Origin: Amycolatopsis pithecellobii
GTDB lineage: Bacteria; Actinomycetota; Actinomycetes; Mycobacteriales; Pseudonocardiaceae
Assembly (NCBI RefSeq): GCF_009707865.1
Contig: NZ_WMBA01000007.1
Location: 62,001-126,000, forward strand
Direction of reading: 5' to 3'
DNA: 64,000 nucleotides
Shown: one piece after another, positions 41,846 to 51,200 of the stretch
Position numbering within the stretch: position 1 is the stretch's first letter
How the letters are laid out: each line of letters begins with the position of its first letter
Notes under the pieces: generated by a model
Databases searched by the model: none
The model's input: only the letters and a program-made list of their open reading frames with translations
What the model was told of the DNA's origin: nothing
Made by a program: the position numbers and the translations under genes

Positions 41846-43452
41846 CCGCCGGGGCCCCCGGTGTCGCATCACCTGGGGAGAGCAGCCGCGATTCGCTATT
41901 GGTTGTCAACGGGCTGTCCAAGACCTTCGCGGCGCTGCGAGCTCTAGACGATGTCTCGTTCACGGTGGGTAGAGGCGAGATCGTCGCTGTCGTCGGACAG
42001 AACGGTTCCGGCAAATCCACACTCGTCAAAGTGCTCGCAGGCGTCCATGAACCCGACCCAGGGTCGAGCGTCCGTCTCCGCGGACGGGAACTGGCAGCCG
42101 GCGGCGGGTCACTAGCGCCCGACGGACTGCACTTCATTCACCAGGACCTCGGGCTGGTACCGACGCTGAACACGATCGAGAACTTGGACCTGACACCAGG
42201 CCCGAACCGGAGACCTAAGCTCCTTCCCTTCAACCGGGCAGCCGAACGGCGTGACGCACGGCGATTGATCGAACGGTTCGGAACATCTTTCGACGTGGAC
42301 CTGCCGATTTCGGGTTTGTCCCCGGAACAGCGAACCATCGTGGCCATCGCCCGCGCAATGAATGATTGGGCTGGTCCGGACGAAGTGTTAGTCCTCGACG
42401 AGCCGACCGCAGCACTTGAAGGCCAAGAGGTTGAGCAGCTGTTCACCGCCGTCAGGCGCGCAGCGAACAACGGTGCGGGAGTTATCTTCATCTCCCATCG
42501 GCTCGACGAAGTCATCAATCTGGCTCATCGCGTAGTTGCGCTGCGCGACGGGCGCGTCGTGGCCGACGTTTCTACATCGGACCTAGACCATCGTCGACTA
42601 ATTCGGGTAATAGCAGGCCGGGACGTGAAAGGCGCCGTATGCGTCGGCGACGTACGCGGGGGAGTCGCGATAGCGGTTGACCATCTTGCAGGAGGAACCG
42701 TCCGTGATGTCAGCCTCGCCGTGCACGAGGGTGAAGTCGTGGGTATCTACGGTCTGCTCGGCTCAGGTAGAGAGCAACTCGGCCAGCTAATCTACGGGAC
42801 GCTCCGTAGGACGACAGGCCGAATATCCGTCGCAGGTCGCGACCTGCGACGCGGAGACCCACGCGACGCAATGGCGTCGGGCGTGGCCTTTGTACCGAGC
42901 GACCGGCACCGCGACGGGGCCGTGATGACGTTGTCGATGCGGGAAAACCTCACTCTGCCAGAACTCGCGCCTCTCACTTCGAAGCTTGGTGCAGTGCGGT
43001 CAAGGGCGGAGGGTAGGGAAGCACACCACTGGGCCAGCCGTATCCAACTTAGCCCGGCCGAACCAGAACGAGCGTTACAGCTGTTCAGCGGCGGTAATCA
43101 ACAAAAGGTGGTACTCGCTGCTCGTTTGCGAACCCGACCGCGCGTATTGATTCTCGACGAGCCGACGCAAGGCGTTGATGTCGCAGCGAAGTCTGCACTC
43201 TACGACCTCGTGGGAAACGCAGCCCAAGACGGGGCGAGCGTTCTGGTTTCCAGCTCGGACACCGAAGAGCTCGTGCAGATCTGCAACCGGGTGCTGGTAA
43301 TGCGCGACGGGCGCGTCACCGCAGAAGTCGATCGTGAACATTTGTCTGAAGAACTCCTGGTTGCCGAAAGTCTCGGCCTAACGCAGGCCCCTCCTTCCGA
43401 CGCCAAGGTCCTGAAACTGCGAGGAGAACATGATGCACGAGACTGCAGTTGA
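41830..43452 (+). CDS. ABC transporter ATPase, tandem domains (RbsA type)
   Basis: 540 residues when read from the GTG at 41830; a TTG at 41842 overlapping the upstream stop is also possible. The first nucleotide-binding domain has Walker A VVGQNGSGKSTLVKVLAG, ISGLSPEQRTIVAIARAM and VLVLDEPTAALEGQEV. The second domain has the degenerate loop GLLGSGREQLGQLIYG, the signature LFSGGNQQKVVLAARL and LILDEPTQGVDVAAKS. This two-domain layout is typical of sugar-type CUT2 importers. It overlaps both neighbours, indicating a tightly coupled transporter operon. Confidence 0.9.
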   Translation: MGRTLTAGAPGVASPGESSRDSLLVVNGLSKTFAALRALDDVSFTVGRGEIVAVVGQNGSGKSTLVKVLAGVHEPDPGSSVRLRGRELAAGGGSLAPDGLHFIHQDLGLVPTLNTIENLDLTPGPNRRPKLLPFNRAAERRDARRLIERFGTSFDVDLPISGLSPEQRTIVAIARAMNDWAGPDEVLVLDEPTAALEGQEVEQLFTAVRRAANNGAGVIFISHRLDEVINLAHRVVALRDGRVVADVSTSDLDHRRLIRVIAGRDVKGAVCVGDVRGGVAIAVDHLAGGTVRDVSLAVHEGEVVGIYGLLGSGREQLGQLIYGTLRRTTGRISVAGRDLRRGDPRDAMASGVAFVPSDRHRDGAVMTLSMRENLTLPELAPLTSKLGAVRSRAEGREAHHWASRIQLSPAEPERALQLFSGGNQQKVVLAARLRTRPRVLILDEPTQGVDVAAKSALYDLVGNAAQDGASVLVSSSDTEELVQICNRVLVMRDGRVTAEVDREHLSEELLVAESLGLTQAPPSDAKVLKLRGEHDARDCS

Positions 43453-44518
43453 CCCGGAGGTCATGGCGACACCAGCGGACGCGGTGATCCGGCGCGGCTA
43501 CGTCGAGAAAACGTTGCTGCAACGCGCCTTGCACGTGGCGTCGTTCCGTAACGTCAGCGCTATCTACATTTTTGTAGCATTGTTCATCATCTTCTCCATC
43601 TGGGTTCCGTCGACGTTTCTTACGGCGGGGGTATGGAAATCCATGCTGGCCGGCCAAGCGTTGGTGGCGATTACGGCAATTGCTGTCGCTATTCCGCTGG
43701 CGGCTGGGCTCTTCGATCTTGCAGTTGGGGCCGAAGTTGGCATTGCCGGCATCCTCGTCGCGTGGCTGCTTCACGACCAGGGCGTGCCGATCCTGCCGGC
43801 CATTCTTCTCGCCGTACTCGCCGGCGCCGTCGTTGGCTCCGTAAGCGGGCTTTTAGTGGTTCGGGGACGTATCGACAGCTTCATCGCTACGTTGGGCATG
43901 AGTTCCGTATTGCTCGCGCTCACCGACTGGATTTCGTCGAACGAACAGATACTCGGGCTGTCGCCACATTTTCAGAACATTGCGACGACGACCTTCTTCG
44001 GTCTCGCGCTGCCGTTCTGGTTCATGCTCGCGCTCGGTGTTGTCGTCTGGTATGTGCTGGAACGCACGCCGGTCGGACGTCGCGTTTACGCGACCGGGGG
44101 GAACATCAACTCTGCGCGACTCAGCGGCGTTAAGACCAGCTACGTTGTAGTTGGAGCCCTGGCTGCTTGCGGAGCGCTAGCAGCTCTGGCAGGCATTCTA
44201 CAAACGTCACTGACTGCGACGGGTGACCCGACGGTCGGGCCAGGCTTCCTGTTGCCGGCGTACGCGGCAGCGTTCCTAGGATCAACCCAGTTTCGTGGCG
44301 GCCGATACAACGTGTGGGGAACTGTCGTCGCGGTCTATGTACTCGCAACCGGCGTAACCGGGCTCCAGCTCGCCGGAGCGCCGGTTTGGATTCCGAACCT
44401 GTTCAACGGACTTGCGCTGCTGATCGCGGTAGCAATGGCGTCGGCCGGACGAGCCAGGACCAGGACCCTGGCGATACGACGAGTGATACGGCGTGGGCGT
44501 GTTTCTCGTGGAGACTGA
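43430..44518 (+). CDS. ABC transporter permease (RbsC type)
   Basis: 362 residues, starting at tandem ATG codons after GAGGAG. About nine to ten membrane segments are visible, for example AIYIFVALFIIFSIWVPSTF, ALVAITAIAVAIPLAAGLFD and VVGALAACGALAALAGILQ. The conserved EAA-like cytoplasmic loop VLERTPVGRRVYATGGN and the following NSARLSGVKTSYVVVGAL are as in RbsC/XylH. It forms the channel for the substrate delivered by the lipoprotein. Last gene of the island; a palindrome follows 45 bases after the stop. Confidence 0.9.
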   Translation: MMHETAVDPEVMATPADAVIRRGYVEKTLLQRALHVASFRNVSAIYIFVALFIIFSIWVPSTFLTAGVWKSMLAGQALVAITAIAVAIPLAAGLFDLAVGAEVGIAGILVAWLLHDQGVPILPAILLAVLAGAVVGSVSGLLVVRGRIDSFIATLGMSSVLLALTDWISSNEQILGLSPHFQNIATTTFFGLALPFWFMLALGVVVWYVLERTPVGRRVYATGGNINSARLSGVKTSYVVVGALAACGALAALAGILQTSLTATGDPTVGPGFLLPAYAAAFLGSTQFRGGRYNVWGTVVAVYVLATGVTGLQLAGAPVWIPNLFNGLALLIAVAMASAGRARTRTLAIRRVIRRGRVSRGD

Positions 44519-44563
44519 CCGCGGCCGGCGACCGCAACGAAACGAGGGACGGCGTGGGCAAAC

Positions 44564-44583
44564 CGGCTGACATTTGTCAGCCG
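44564..44583. terminator. Palindrome after the transporter operon, possible terminator
   Basis: CGGCTGACA at 44564-44572 pairs with TGTCAGCCG at 44575-44583 around TT. It is 45 bases after the permease stop. The stem is perfect but has no T-run, so it may be a terminator or a binding site. Confidence 0.45.
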
Positions 44584-44839
44584 AACCATCGAGGGCGGCC
44601 ACCGGACCATGAGTGACACCAAACTGCCGACCCGGCTGCGGCTCTGGGGCTTCCACAAGGCGGCTCAGGTGCGCCTGTTCCTCATCGCGCAGGCTTGTGA
44701 GCACACCGCCGATCCGCCGTCCGCCAGCCGTAACAGCCGGAGGTCCGGACCGCCCAAGTAGTGGTTCGGTCGCGTTGACGCCGTACCCGATGGTGGGCCT
44801 GCGGGCCGTCGGACATGAGCAGGGTCGAGTCGCTGCGCA
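44584..44839 (+). other. Region between the island and IS remnants
   Basis: A 50-codon frame at 44610-44762 (starting MSDTKLPTRLRLWGFHKAA) shows no family motif. Together with the following IS fragments this looks like a zone of degraded insertions. Confidence 0.35.
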
Positions 44840-44990
44840 CGCCCGGTGTCTATGGGCGCGCAAGATCCACGTCGCGTTGAACTGCCGTAGAAGGTGGTGG
44901 CGCGGCGCATGGTGGAGCGGCTGATGCAGAGCCTGGGCCTGCAGAGGATTCGCCGCGAGAAGGCGGCGCCGCACCACGATCGGCGACAGG
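44840..44990 (+). mobile_element. IS3-family transposase (OrfB) remnant
   Basis: In shifting frames the DNA reads GVYG, RKIHVALN, then VARRMVERLMQSLGLQRIRR followed by EKA. This corresponds to the IS3 OrfB segment YGARKVxxxL, VARCTVERLMRxLGLxGxRRGK just before the DDE domain. Two frame breaks and loss of everything else show it is dead. It lies on the right edge of the catabolic island. Confidence 0.6.
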
Positions 44991-45097
44991 GCCGACACCG
45001 AACGCACCTCCGCGCCGCTTGGGCTCGACATGTTCAACCGGTTGGCCGTCGGCCGGCGGGTCTCCAGGGGCTGTCAGTGTCGGAGGAGCCGAAGCCG

Positions 45098-45235
45098 ATG
45101 GCTGGGGAGTCGTCGGCTGCGGATGGGTTGAATGTGAAGATCGCTCAAGAGTTGTTGGCCAAAGCCCGCTCGGAGGGCGTGTCGGTGATATCCGGGCCCG
45201 AGCTTTCGGCGTATCTGACGGCGCTGGTCGGCTGA
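45098..45235 (+). mobile_element. IS256-family transposase remnant (N-terminus only)
   Basis: A 45-codon frame beginning at an ATG with GGAGGAG upstream ends NVKIAQELLAKARSEGVSVI, SGPELSAYLTALVG, stop. The segment matches the first helices of IS256-type transposases (ELLxxARxEGxxLxGPxGLLxxLT). All catalytic domains are missing. With the IS3 piece just before it, this marks an insertion hot spot between the island and the lanthipeptide operon. Confidence 0.5.
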
Positions 45236-45440
45236 GTCAGGCATTCGGCTCGAGCTGATGTGTTGCTCCAGAGTCGAGGTCGACAGGTGCAACACCCAGC
45301 CCACGGCTGATCGCGTTGAGGTCCGCGTCCAAGTAATGCAGCGAGTTATCAGAACCCACCCCCAAGCTCGAACAACACGTTGAAGGGCTGGAGCAGCGTG
45401 CCCGCCAGGGGTCCACGCGGCCTGAGTCAGTTACCTGTCG

Positions 45441-47639
45441 TCATAGCGCGCCCTCGCGCGCATCGGGCCGAGCCTCGTGGTCCGGTCGTTCAATTTGCTG
45501 GCGGACAAGTCTGGCGTAGTGGCCATCGCGGGCAATCAGTTCCGGGTGCGTTCCTCGCTCGACGACGGATCCCTGGTCCAGCACGAGAATCGTGTCGGCG
45601 TCACGAATGGTGCTCAGTCGATGAGCGATGATGATCTGTGTACAGTCCAGCGTTCGCAGGTTCCGCGCGACCCGCTGCTCCGTTTCCACATCGAGATGGC
45701 TCGTGGCCTCGTCCAGCAGAAGGAATGCGGGCTTGCGGGAAACCGCGCGCGCGATGGACAGGCGTTGTCGCTGCCCACCGGAAAGCGCGCTGCCGCCCTC
45801 GGCGACGAAAGTGTCGTATCCCATCGGCATCGCCATGATGTCCTCATGTATCGCGGCGATCTTGGCTGCCTCGACCACACTGTCTCGCACCAGCCCCGGG
45901 CTGCTCAGGGCGATATTGGAGAATATCGACCCGCTGAACAGAGCGCTTTCCTGGAGCACGACCCCGAACTGGTGACGCACCTCCTGCAGGTCTAGGTGCT
46001 GCAGGGAAAGACCGTCATAGAACACGTCCCCTTCCGTGGGGACGTGCAGCCCCAGCAGCAGTTTGGCGAGCGTGCTCTTTCCCGACCCCGACGGCCCGAC
46101 GATCGCTACCCGTTTGCCAGGGCCGATGGCCAAGTCGACTTGACGCAACACGTCCGGTGCACCTTCGGCATAGCGGAAGCCGACGTGGCGCAACCGTAGG
46201 TTTCCGGACAAGCGGGGAGCAGGTGCGACCTCGCGGCGGTACTGTTCCGGCTCGGCCGCTGTCACATCACTTATCCGGTCCAGATTGGCGCCAACGAGCT
46301 GGAACTGCTGGCCGCTGTTGACGAGGGAAGAGAGGGGCATGAAGAAGGCGGCGGCCAACGCCACCAATGCCACCATGGTGCCGAGACTGATCGATCCGTT
46401 GAGAACTTGTGTCGCCCCCACCCACAACAGCGCCAGTTGCCCCAGCGAACGCAGCGCCGTCAGGATCGCGGTCACCGTGCCGGAGGCGTAGTAGTAGCGC
46501 AGCGAGATGTTCAGATGATCGAAGAACGCGTTCGACCAGCGATCGAAGGCACCCTGTTCGGCTCCGGATGCTTTCAGCGTTGCAATACCGGAAAGCGCCT
46601 CGGCGAGATGGCCCTGCGCCTTCCCGAATGCCGCCAGTTCCTGATGCGCCAGCTTGCCGATGCGGCGGTTCGTGACCACAAGGAACATCACCTGCACCAA
46701 CCCGAACACCAGCGTCAACAGGCCGAATGGCGGCGACTGCCAGAAGAGGATGACCAGGTAGAACGCGGCGAGCCCGCTGTCCATGACGGCGGAAAGCAAC
46801 TGGTTGCTCAGTATCTCGCGCAACGTCGCGTTACTGGACGCCCGCGCCAGCAGGTCACCACTGGAGCGCTGCTGGAAGAACCCGTACGGCAGCAGGAAAA
46901 GATGCTCGACGAAGCTGAGCATCATGTGCATGTCGATGCGTGCCCGCAGATGTACGAGCAACCATTCCCGCAGCAGGCCGGCGACTGTGGTGGCGAGAAA
47001 GATCGCGAGGATGCCGATCCCCAGGACGGGCATCACTTCCCGCATCCGGTAAGGAAGGACCTGGTCCACGACCACCTTGGTCAGCAGTGGCAGGGCCAGC
47101 CCGAGCAGGAGGACGATGAGGGAGACGCCGACGATCTGCAGGAATGTCCAGGGGGCCCGCCGGAAATACTGGAGTATGTAGGTGCGGAACACCTGCCTGG
47201 AGGTCGCCGGCCGGCGGGCGAACGTCGCGCCGGGCTCGGGGCAGATCACGACTCCCGTGAAGCCGGCGCTGAACTCGTCGTGCGTCAGACGGTAACGTCC
47301 TCTGGCGGGATCGACGACGTCAACGTGTTTGCGTCCCCATGCTTCCACTACCAGGAAGTGATTGAACTCCCAGTGCACGATCGCCGGAAGCCGGAGGAAA
47401 CGGAGATCGTTCTGCTGCACCGATACCGCCCGAACGCGCATGCCGTAGCGGCGTGCCGCCTGGACAATGTCCAACGCGGAAAGGCCGTCCCGGCCCACTC
47501 CCGAGCGCGTCCGCAACTCGGAGAGGGAGATCCGGCAACCGTAGTAATTGAGGACCATCGCAAGGCAAGCGAGCCCACACTCCACCTCGCTCATCTGCCG
47601 CACTTCGGGAACGCGTTGTCGCCGTACGATCTGGATCAT
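45441..47639 (-). CDS. lanT: Peptidase-containing ABC exporter of the lanthipeptide (LanT)
   Basis: 732 residues. The N-terminal C39 peptidase has catalytic Cys in QMSEVECGLACLAMVLNYYG, His in IVHWEFNHFLVVEAWG and Asp in VDVVDPARGRY. Six membrane segments follow, such as IVGVSLIVLLLGLALPLL. The C-terminal ATPase has VAIVGPSGSGKSTLAKLLLG, SALSGGQRQRLSIARAVS, AFLLLDEATSHLDVE and IIAHRLSTIRDAD. It removes the leader at a Gly-Ala/Gly-Gly-type site and exports the modified peptide. It starts 3 bases after the HlyD-like gene and is the last gene of the operon. No separate immunity ABC genes (LanFEG) are present. Confidence 0.93.
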   Translation of the reverse strand: MIQIVRRQRVPEVRQMSEVECGLACLAMVLNYYGCRISLSELRTRSGVGRDGLSALDIVQAARRYGMRVRAVSVQQNDLRFLRLPAIVHWEFNHFLVVEAWGRKHVDVVDPARGRYRLTHDEFSAGFTGVVICPEPGATFARRPATSRQVFRTYILQYFRRAPWTFLQIVGVSLIVLLLGLALPLLTKVVVDQVLPYRMREVMPVLGIGILAIFLATTVAGLLREWLLVHLRARIDMHMMLSFVEHLFLLPYGFFQQRSSGDLLARASSNATLREILSNQLLSAVMDSGLAAFYLVILFWQSPPFGLLTLVFGLVQVMFLVVTNRRIGKLAHQELAAFGKAQGHLAEALSGIATLKASGAEQGAFDRWSNAFFDHLNISLRYYYASGTVTAILTALRSLGQLALLWVGATQVLNGSISLGTMVALVALAAAFFMPLSSLVNSGQQFQLVGANLDRISDVTAAEPEQYRREVAPAPRLSGNLRLRHVGFRYAEGAPDVLRQVDLAIGPGKRVAIVGPSGSGKSTLAKLLLGLHVPTEGDVFYDGLSLQHLDLQEVRHQFGVVLQESALFSGSIFSNIALSSPGLVRDSVVEAAKIAAIHEDIMAMPMGYDTFVAEGGSALSGGQRQRLSIARAVSRKPAFLLLDEATSHLDVETEQRVARNLRTLDCTQIIIAHRLSTIRDADTILVLDQGSVVERGTHPELIARDGHYARLVRQQIERPDHEARPDAREGAL

Positions 47640-47642
47640 CGA

Positions 47643-48206
47643 TCACCCCGCGGCTCGGGCGAAACCGGGAAGGAGCGCAAGCAGGCGTTGTGAGCCGGAA
47701 TCGACCTCAGCGGTTATGCGGCTCCCTGCGTAGGTGACGGCGGGCAGCGCCTGCCCGAGCCGTACCGTCGCGACGACGGACGGTTCCGTGATCAAATCCG
47801 AGCCGACCTCGACCCGGTAGCGTTCTCGCGCCGCCTCCGGGCTGATCGCCCCCGATTCAACCTGGGCGATGGCACCCTGCGCGTAGGTATCCGACGACCC
47901 GATCCGCATCTTGACGGTTCTGCCCACGAGCACCTGGCTCGACTGATCCGGTGGCAGGAAGAGGACGGCCGCGGCGCCGGCGTCAGCAGCCCGGAGCTCT
48001 TGCGGCCCGACAACGAGTCCGGGCGCGCTCAGGTAAGTGGGAATCCGGATCGACCACGCGAGGGCAGCGGCCCCGACGAGCAACACCAGCAGGATCCATG
48101 CGCACACAATGATCGGCCGGCCGACGAGGCGCGGAACGATGTCCTTCTCGGTGCGCCGCCGGTATTCCTCGATCGCGCGCGGCCGGAATATGGGGCGAGC
48201 AGGCAT
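47643..48206 (-). CDS. HlyD-like membrane protein of the lanthipeptide secretion system
   Basis: 187 residues with one N-terminal membrane segment, PIIVCAWILLVLLVGAAALA, after a basic cytoplasmic tail. A beta-rich outer domain follows (YLSAPGLVVGPQELRAADAG, VLVGRTVKMRIGSSDTYAQG, VVATVRLGQALPAVTYAG). It looks like a shortened HlyD/membrane-fusion protein of the kind paired with peptidase-containing exporters in lanthipeptide and related bacteriocin systems. It lies between lanM and lanT with gaps of 16 and 3 bases. It probably stabilises the exporter or guides the peptide across the envelope. Confidence 0.78.
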   Translation of the reverse strand: MPARPIFRPRAIEEYRRRTEKDIVPRLVGRPIIVCAWILLVLLVGAAALAWSIRIPTYLSAPGLVVGPQELRAADAGAAAVLFLPPDQSSQVLVGRTVKMRIGSSDTYAQGAIAQVESGAISPEAARERYRVEVGSDLITEPSVVATVRLGQALPAVTYAGSRITAEVDSGSQRLLALLPGFARAAG

Positions 48207-48222
48207 GATCAGGTCCCTCTTC

Positions 48223-51200
48223 TCAGCCGGTCCCCGACATGGTTGGAGGAGCCAGCAGCAGAACGGAAGGCACGTTGTCCGGCTCCGCCAGCCGGAGGAG
48301 TTCGTAGCCGATTCCGGCCAATCCCGTCATCAACCCCGGCGTTTCCACGCCCAGCGGGACACCGGTCACGGGGCCGTTGGCGCCCAGGCTCGCCACGATC
48401 TGCTCGGTCGCGCCCTCCAGGGCAGCGTTGTCTCCGGGCCTGTTGAGCATTCGCGCGGCGGTGAGGACGAAGTCCGCGTTTCCCAGTGCACCATGGCAGA
48501 GCGAGTGGTTCATCATGAACCCGTAGCGCGTCGTGATGCTCAGCGCACGGTCGATTTCAGCTCGTGTCGTCGGGTCGTCGAGCTGGTGCAACGCCGCCAA
48601 GCGGGCGAGCCCTATCCCGGGGGCACCGTGACACCAGGCCACCATGCTCTTGTGATCGGGGTTGTCCCGCCCGGGGAAGACCCGCAGGTCGGCCCAATTG
48701 CCAAGTTCTGGCACAAAAAGGCTCCGATCGTACTTCAACCCCTCGATGCCGGCTGCTCGAAATCGTTCCGCACCGCTGGCGTCGGCCAGTTTCAGCAGGC
48801 TCAAGGCGATACCGGCGGTGCCGTGCGAGAACCCACCCAGCGGCGGTTGGCCCGAAAGCGTCGTCCAGTTGGCCCCCTGGGCAGCGGGCTGGACGGTGGC
48901 GAGCAGCCGGTCCCCACAGCGGATCGCCACCTCCAACGTCCGTGGAGCGGGGCGGACGGCATGCAGGGCGAGCAGCGAGAGTGCACAGCCCGCCGAACCA
49001 TAAATGATGTCAAGGCGTTCATCACCGGCAATGAGCGGCGACAGCCTCTCGACCAGTCCTTCAGCCTCGGCGAGGAGGCTCGCATCCGCCCAGAGGACAC
49101 CCAGATTAGTGAGAAGATAGATAACCGAACCCACCCCGTCGAAGGCACCGACCGACAGCGAAGCGGCTTCCTCCCGCCGGGCTTCGAGCCAGGCCCCCAC
49201 GTGGACCCGCACCGACTCGAGCGCTCGATGGGCCAGGACGGTGTGGGATTTCCGGCCGGTCACCGCGCCCAGGTAGGCCAGGAAGAGCGTGATTCCGGGA
49301 GTGCCGGCGTAGAGGTCGGACCCAGCCGGGAACAGGCCCCACGCCGACTCGTCCAGCGGCCCCACCCCAAGCCAGTACGCGCCGTTCTCGTTCTGGAACG
49401 CGAGTTCGCCGAGCCGTCCCCCTGCGGCATCGGCAAGTTCGAGTAACTGTGCACGGGTGACCGGACGCCCCACAGGTCGGCAAGCCGGCGGCCGCCCGAT
49501 CGCGTCCTCGCGATCCATCCGAAGCGTCGCCAGTGAGGCCTCAATGATCCAGATTTGCCTGCCGAGGTCGTCCTCGCCCAGCCGGTAGAGCCGCTGCCTG
49601 ACCAGATCCAGGCTCGGTGTATCGAGAAAGCCGGGAACTCCTTCGCCGTCCGAAGTAAAAATCGTCCGACTGTCGGGATACGTGGTGAATACCGGAATAT
49701 CGCCGCGCCGCAGGTCGTGCTGCTCCGCCCGAATGACGCGAGCGAGATGGGGGCGTTGCGGGACCTCGGCCCAGAGACGGTCGAAGAAGCGATCGCGGTC
49801 GAGCGCGTCGCGCAGCACGTCCGGGTGGAAGCTCTCGTACCAGAGCAGACCGTAGACGTTGGTCGAGCGGATGACGACACGTATCTCGTCGCGGGCGAAG
49901 CGTGGCAGCCACTCAGCGAGCAGTTCTTCCCGGTGCCGGCGGAGCAGGCGGTACATCCGCGTGAAACCGGCGACGATTTCGTCCTGGTAATCCAGGACAT
50001 TCACGTCCTTGTCGGCCAACCACGGCCGGTTTTCGGCTGCCGGTAGGTCGGCAAGCCGCCGGTCGAGCCGCATCTCGTCGCTTCCTTGTTCTTCCCAGCT
50101 GATAAGCGGATGCGGATTCGTCTGCCCCGCCTGCCCGCCCAGCCCACTCATGTCCACGCCCAGCGAGTCCTCGCCCGCCCAGATGCGCCGGGGCAGTATC
50201 CCGACCTGCCAAACCGATTCATCCAGCGCACCCGCAGCCGGATTTTCGGTCAATACCGGATCTCCGGCGTGCACGTGCGGATGAAAGAGGGCTTCGAGGT
50301 CGACCAGCACCGGATGCTCGCCCGCGGCAATCAGGTTCTCATTGTGAAAATCGGCGGCGCACAGCGCGTAAAGAACCGCCAAAAAACTCCCTTGACGTTC
50401 GTAAAACCGAGCTACTTCCGTCTCCGACGCGCAAGGCGATACGGCGACGAACGCGGACCAGCCGTATTTGCCGCGATCGATGAGTGTGAGGGGCTGGAAA
50501 CGAGGCTCGGCCCCGCGGTCGTTCAACCAGGACAGCAACTCCTGGAAGTGCGCGTCGACGGCGAGCGGCTTTGGCTTGTAAAGCAGCCTCATGCCGGAGC
50601 CGAAGGTGACGAGCAGAACGCTACGTCCCCCTCGATGCCGGTCGCCTTTTCCCGCGTCGAGGTCGACCAGCGGCCCCGGATCGCCATCGGCGGCAGTGAA
50701 GACGTCGCGGATCGCGTGCCAGTCGGCGTGGAGGTGAGCCATGAATTCGGACAAATAGGCGGTCCACTGCTCGACGGTGACCACCAGTTGCCGCGCGAGA
50801 ACGGGGTATCTGACCAAGAACGAGTCGACGAACCCCCGTTGGTCATGCTGGTGGAGGAAATGCTCGAACCGGGCTTGCGGTGTGTCACCTTCGAGATTTC
50901 CGCGAAGGCGCGCGATGTGCATTTCCAGGATGAGCGGCTTGCTGATCTGATACAGGACGGCGGGTGCGATATTCCGCTGGAATATCTTGCGCAGCGTCTC
51001 CGCATCCAAAAGCTCGGATCCGAATTTCTGCCGAATTTCTTTCAAATCCCCCATCAGGGATCGGAGGAAATGCTCGAAGAGTGGCGCGAGTGCCGGTAAC
51101 CATTCCGCGAGAGGGTGTTCGATTTCGATTTCGTGGAGTGTATTCAGTAGCTTCTGATCCGGGTCGGCGCCGGTATAAGATTTGCGCAGCGCGGCCAGCC

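Noticed and set aside
46407-47693. 428-codon plus-strand frame antisense to lanT
   Set aside because: Low-complexity Gln/Glu/Arg/His composition and full overlap with an unambiguous exporter gene.
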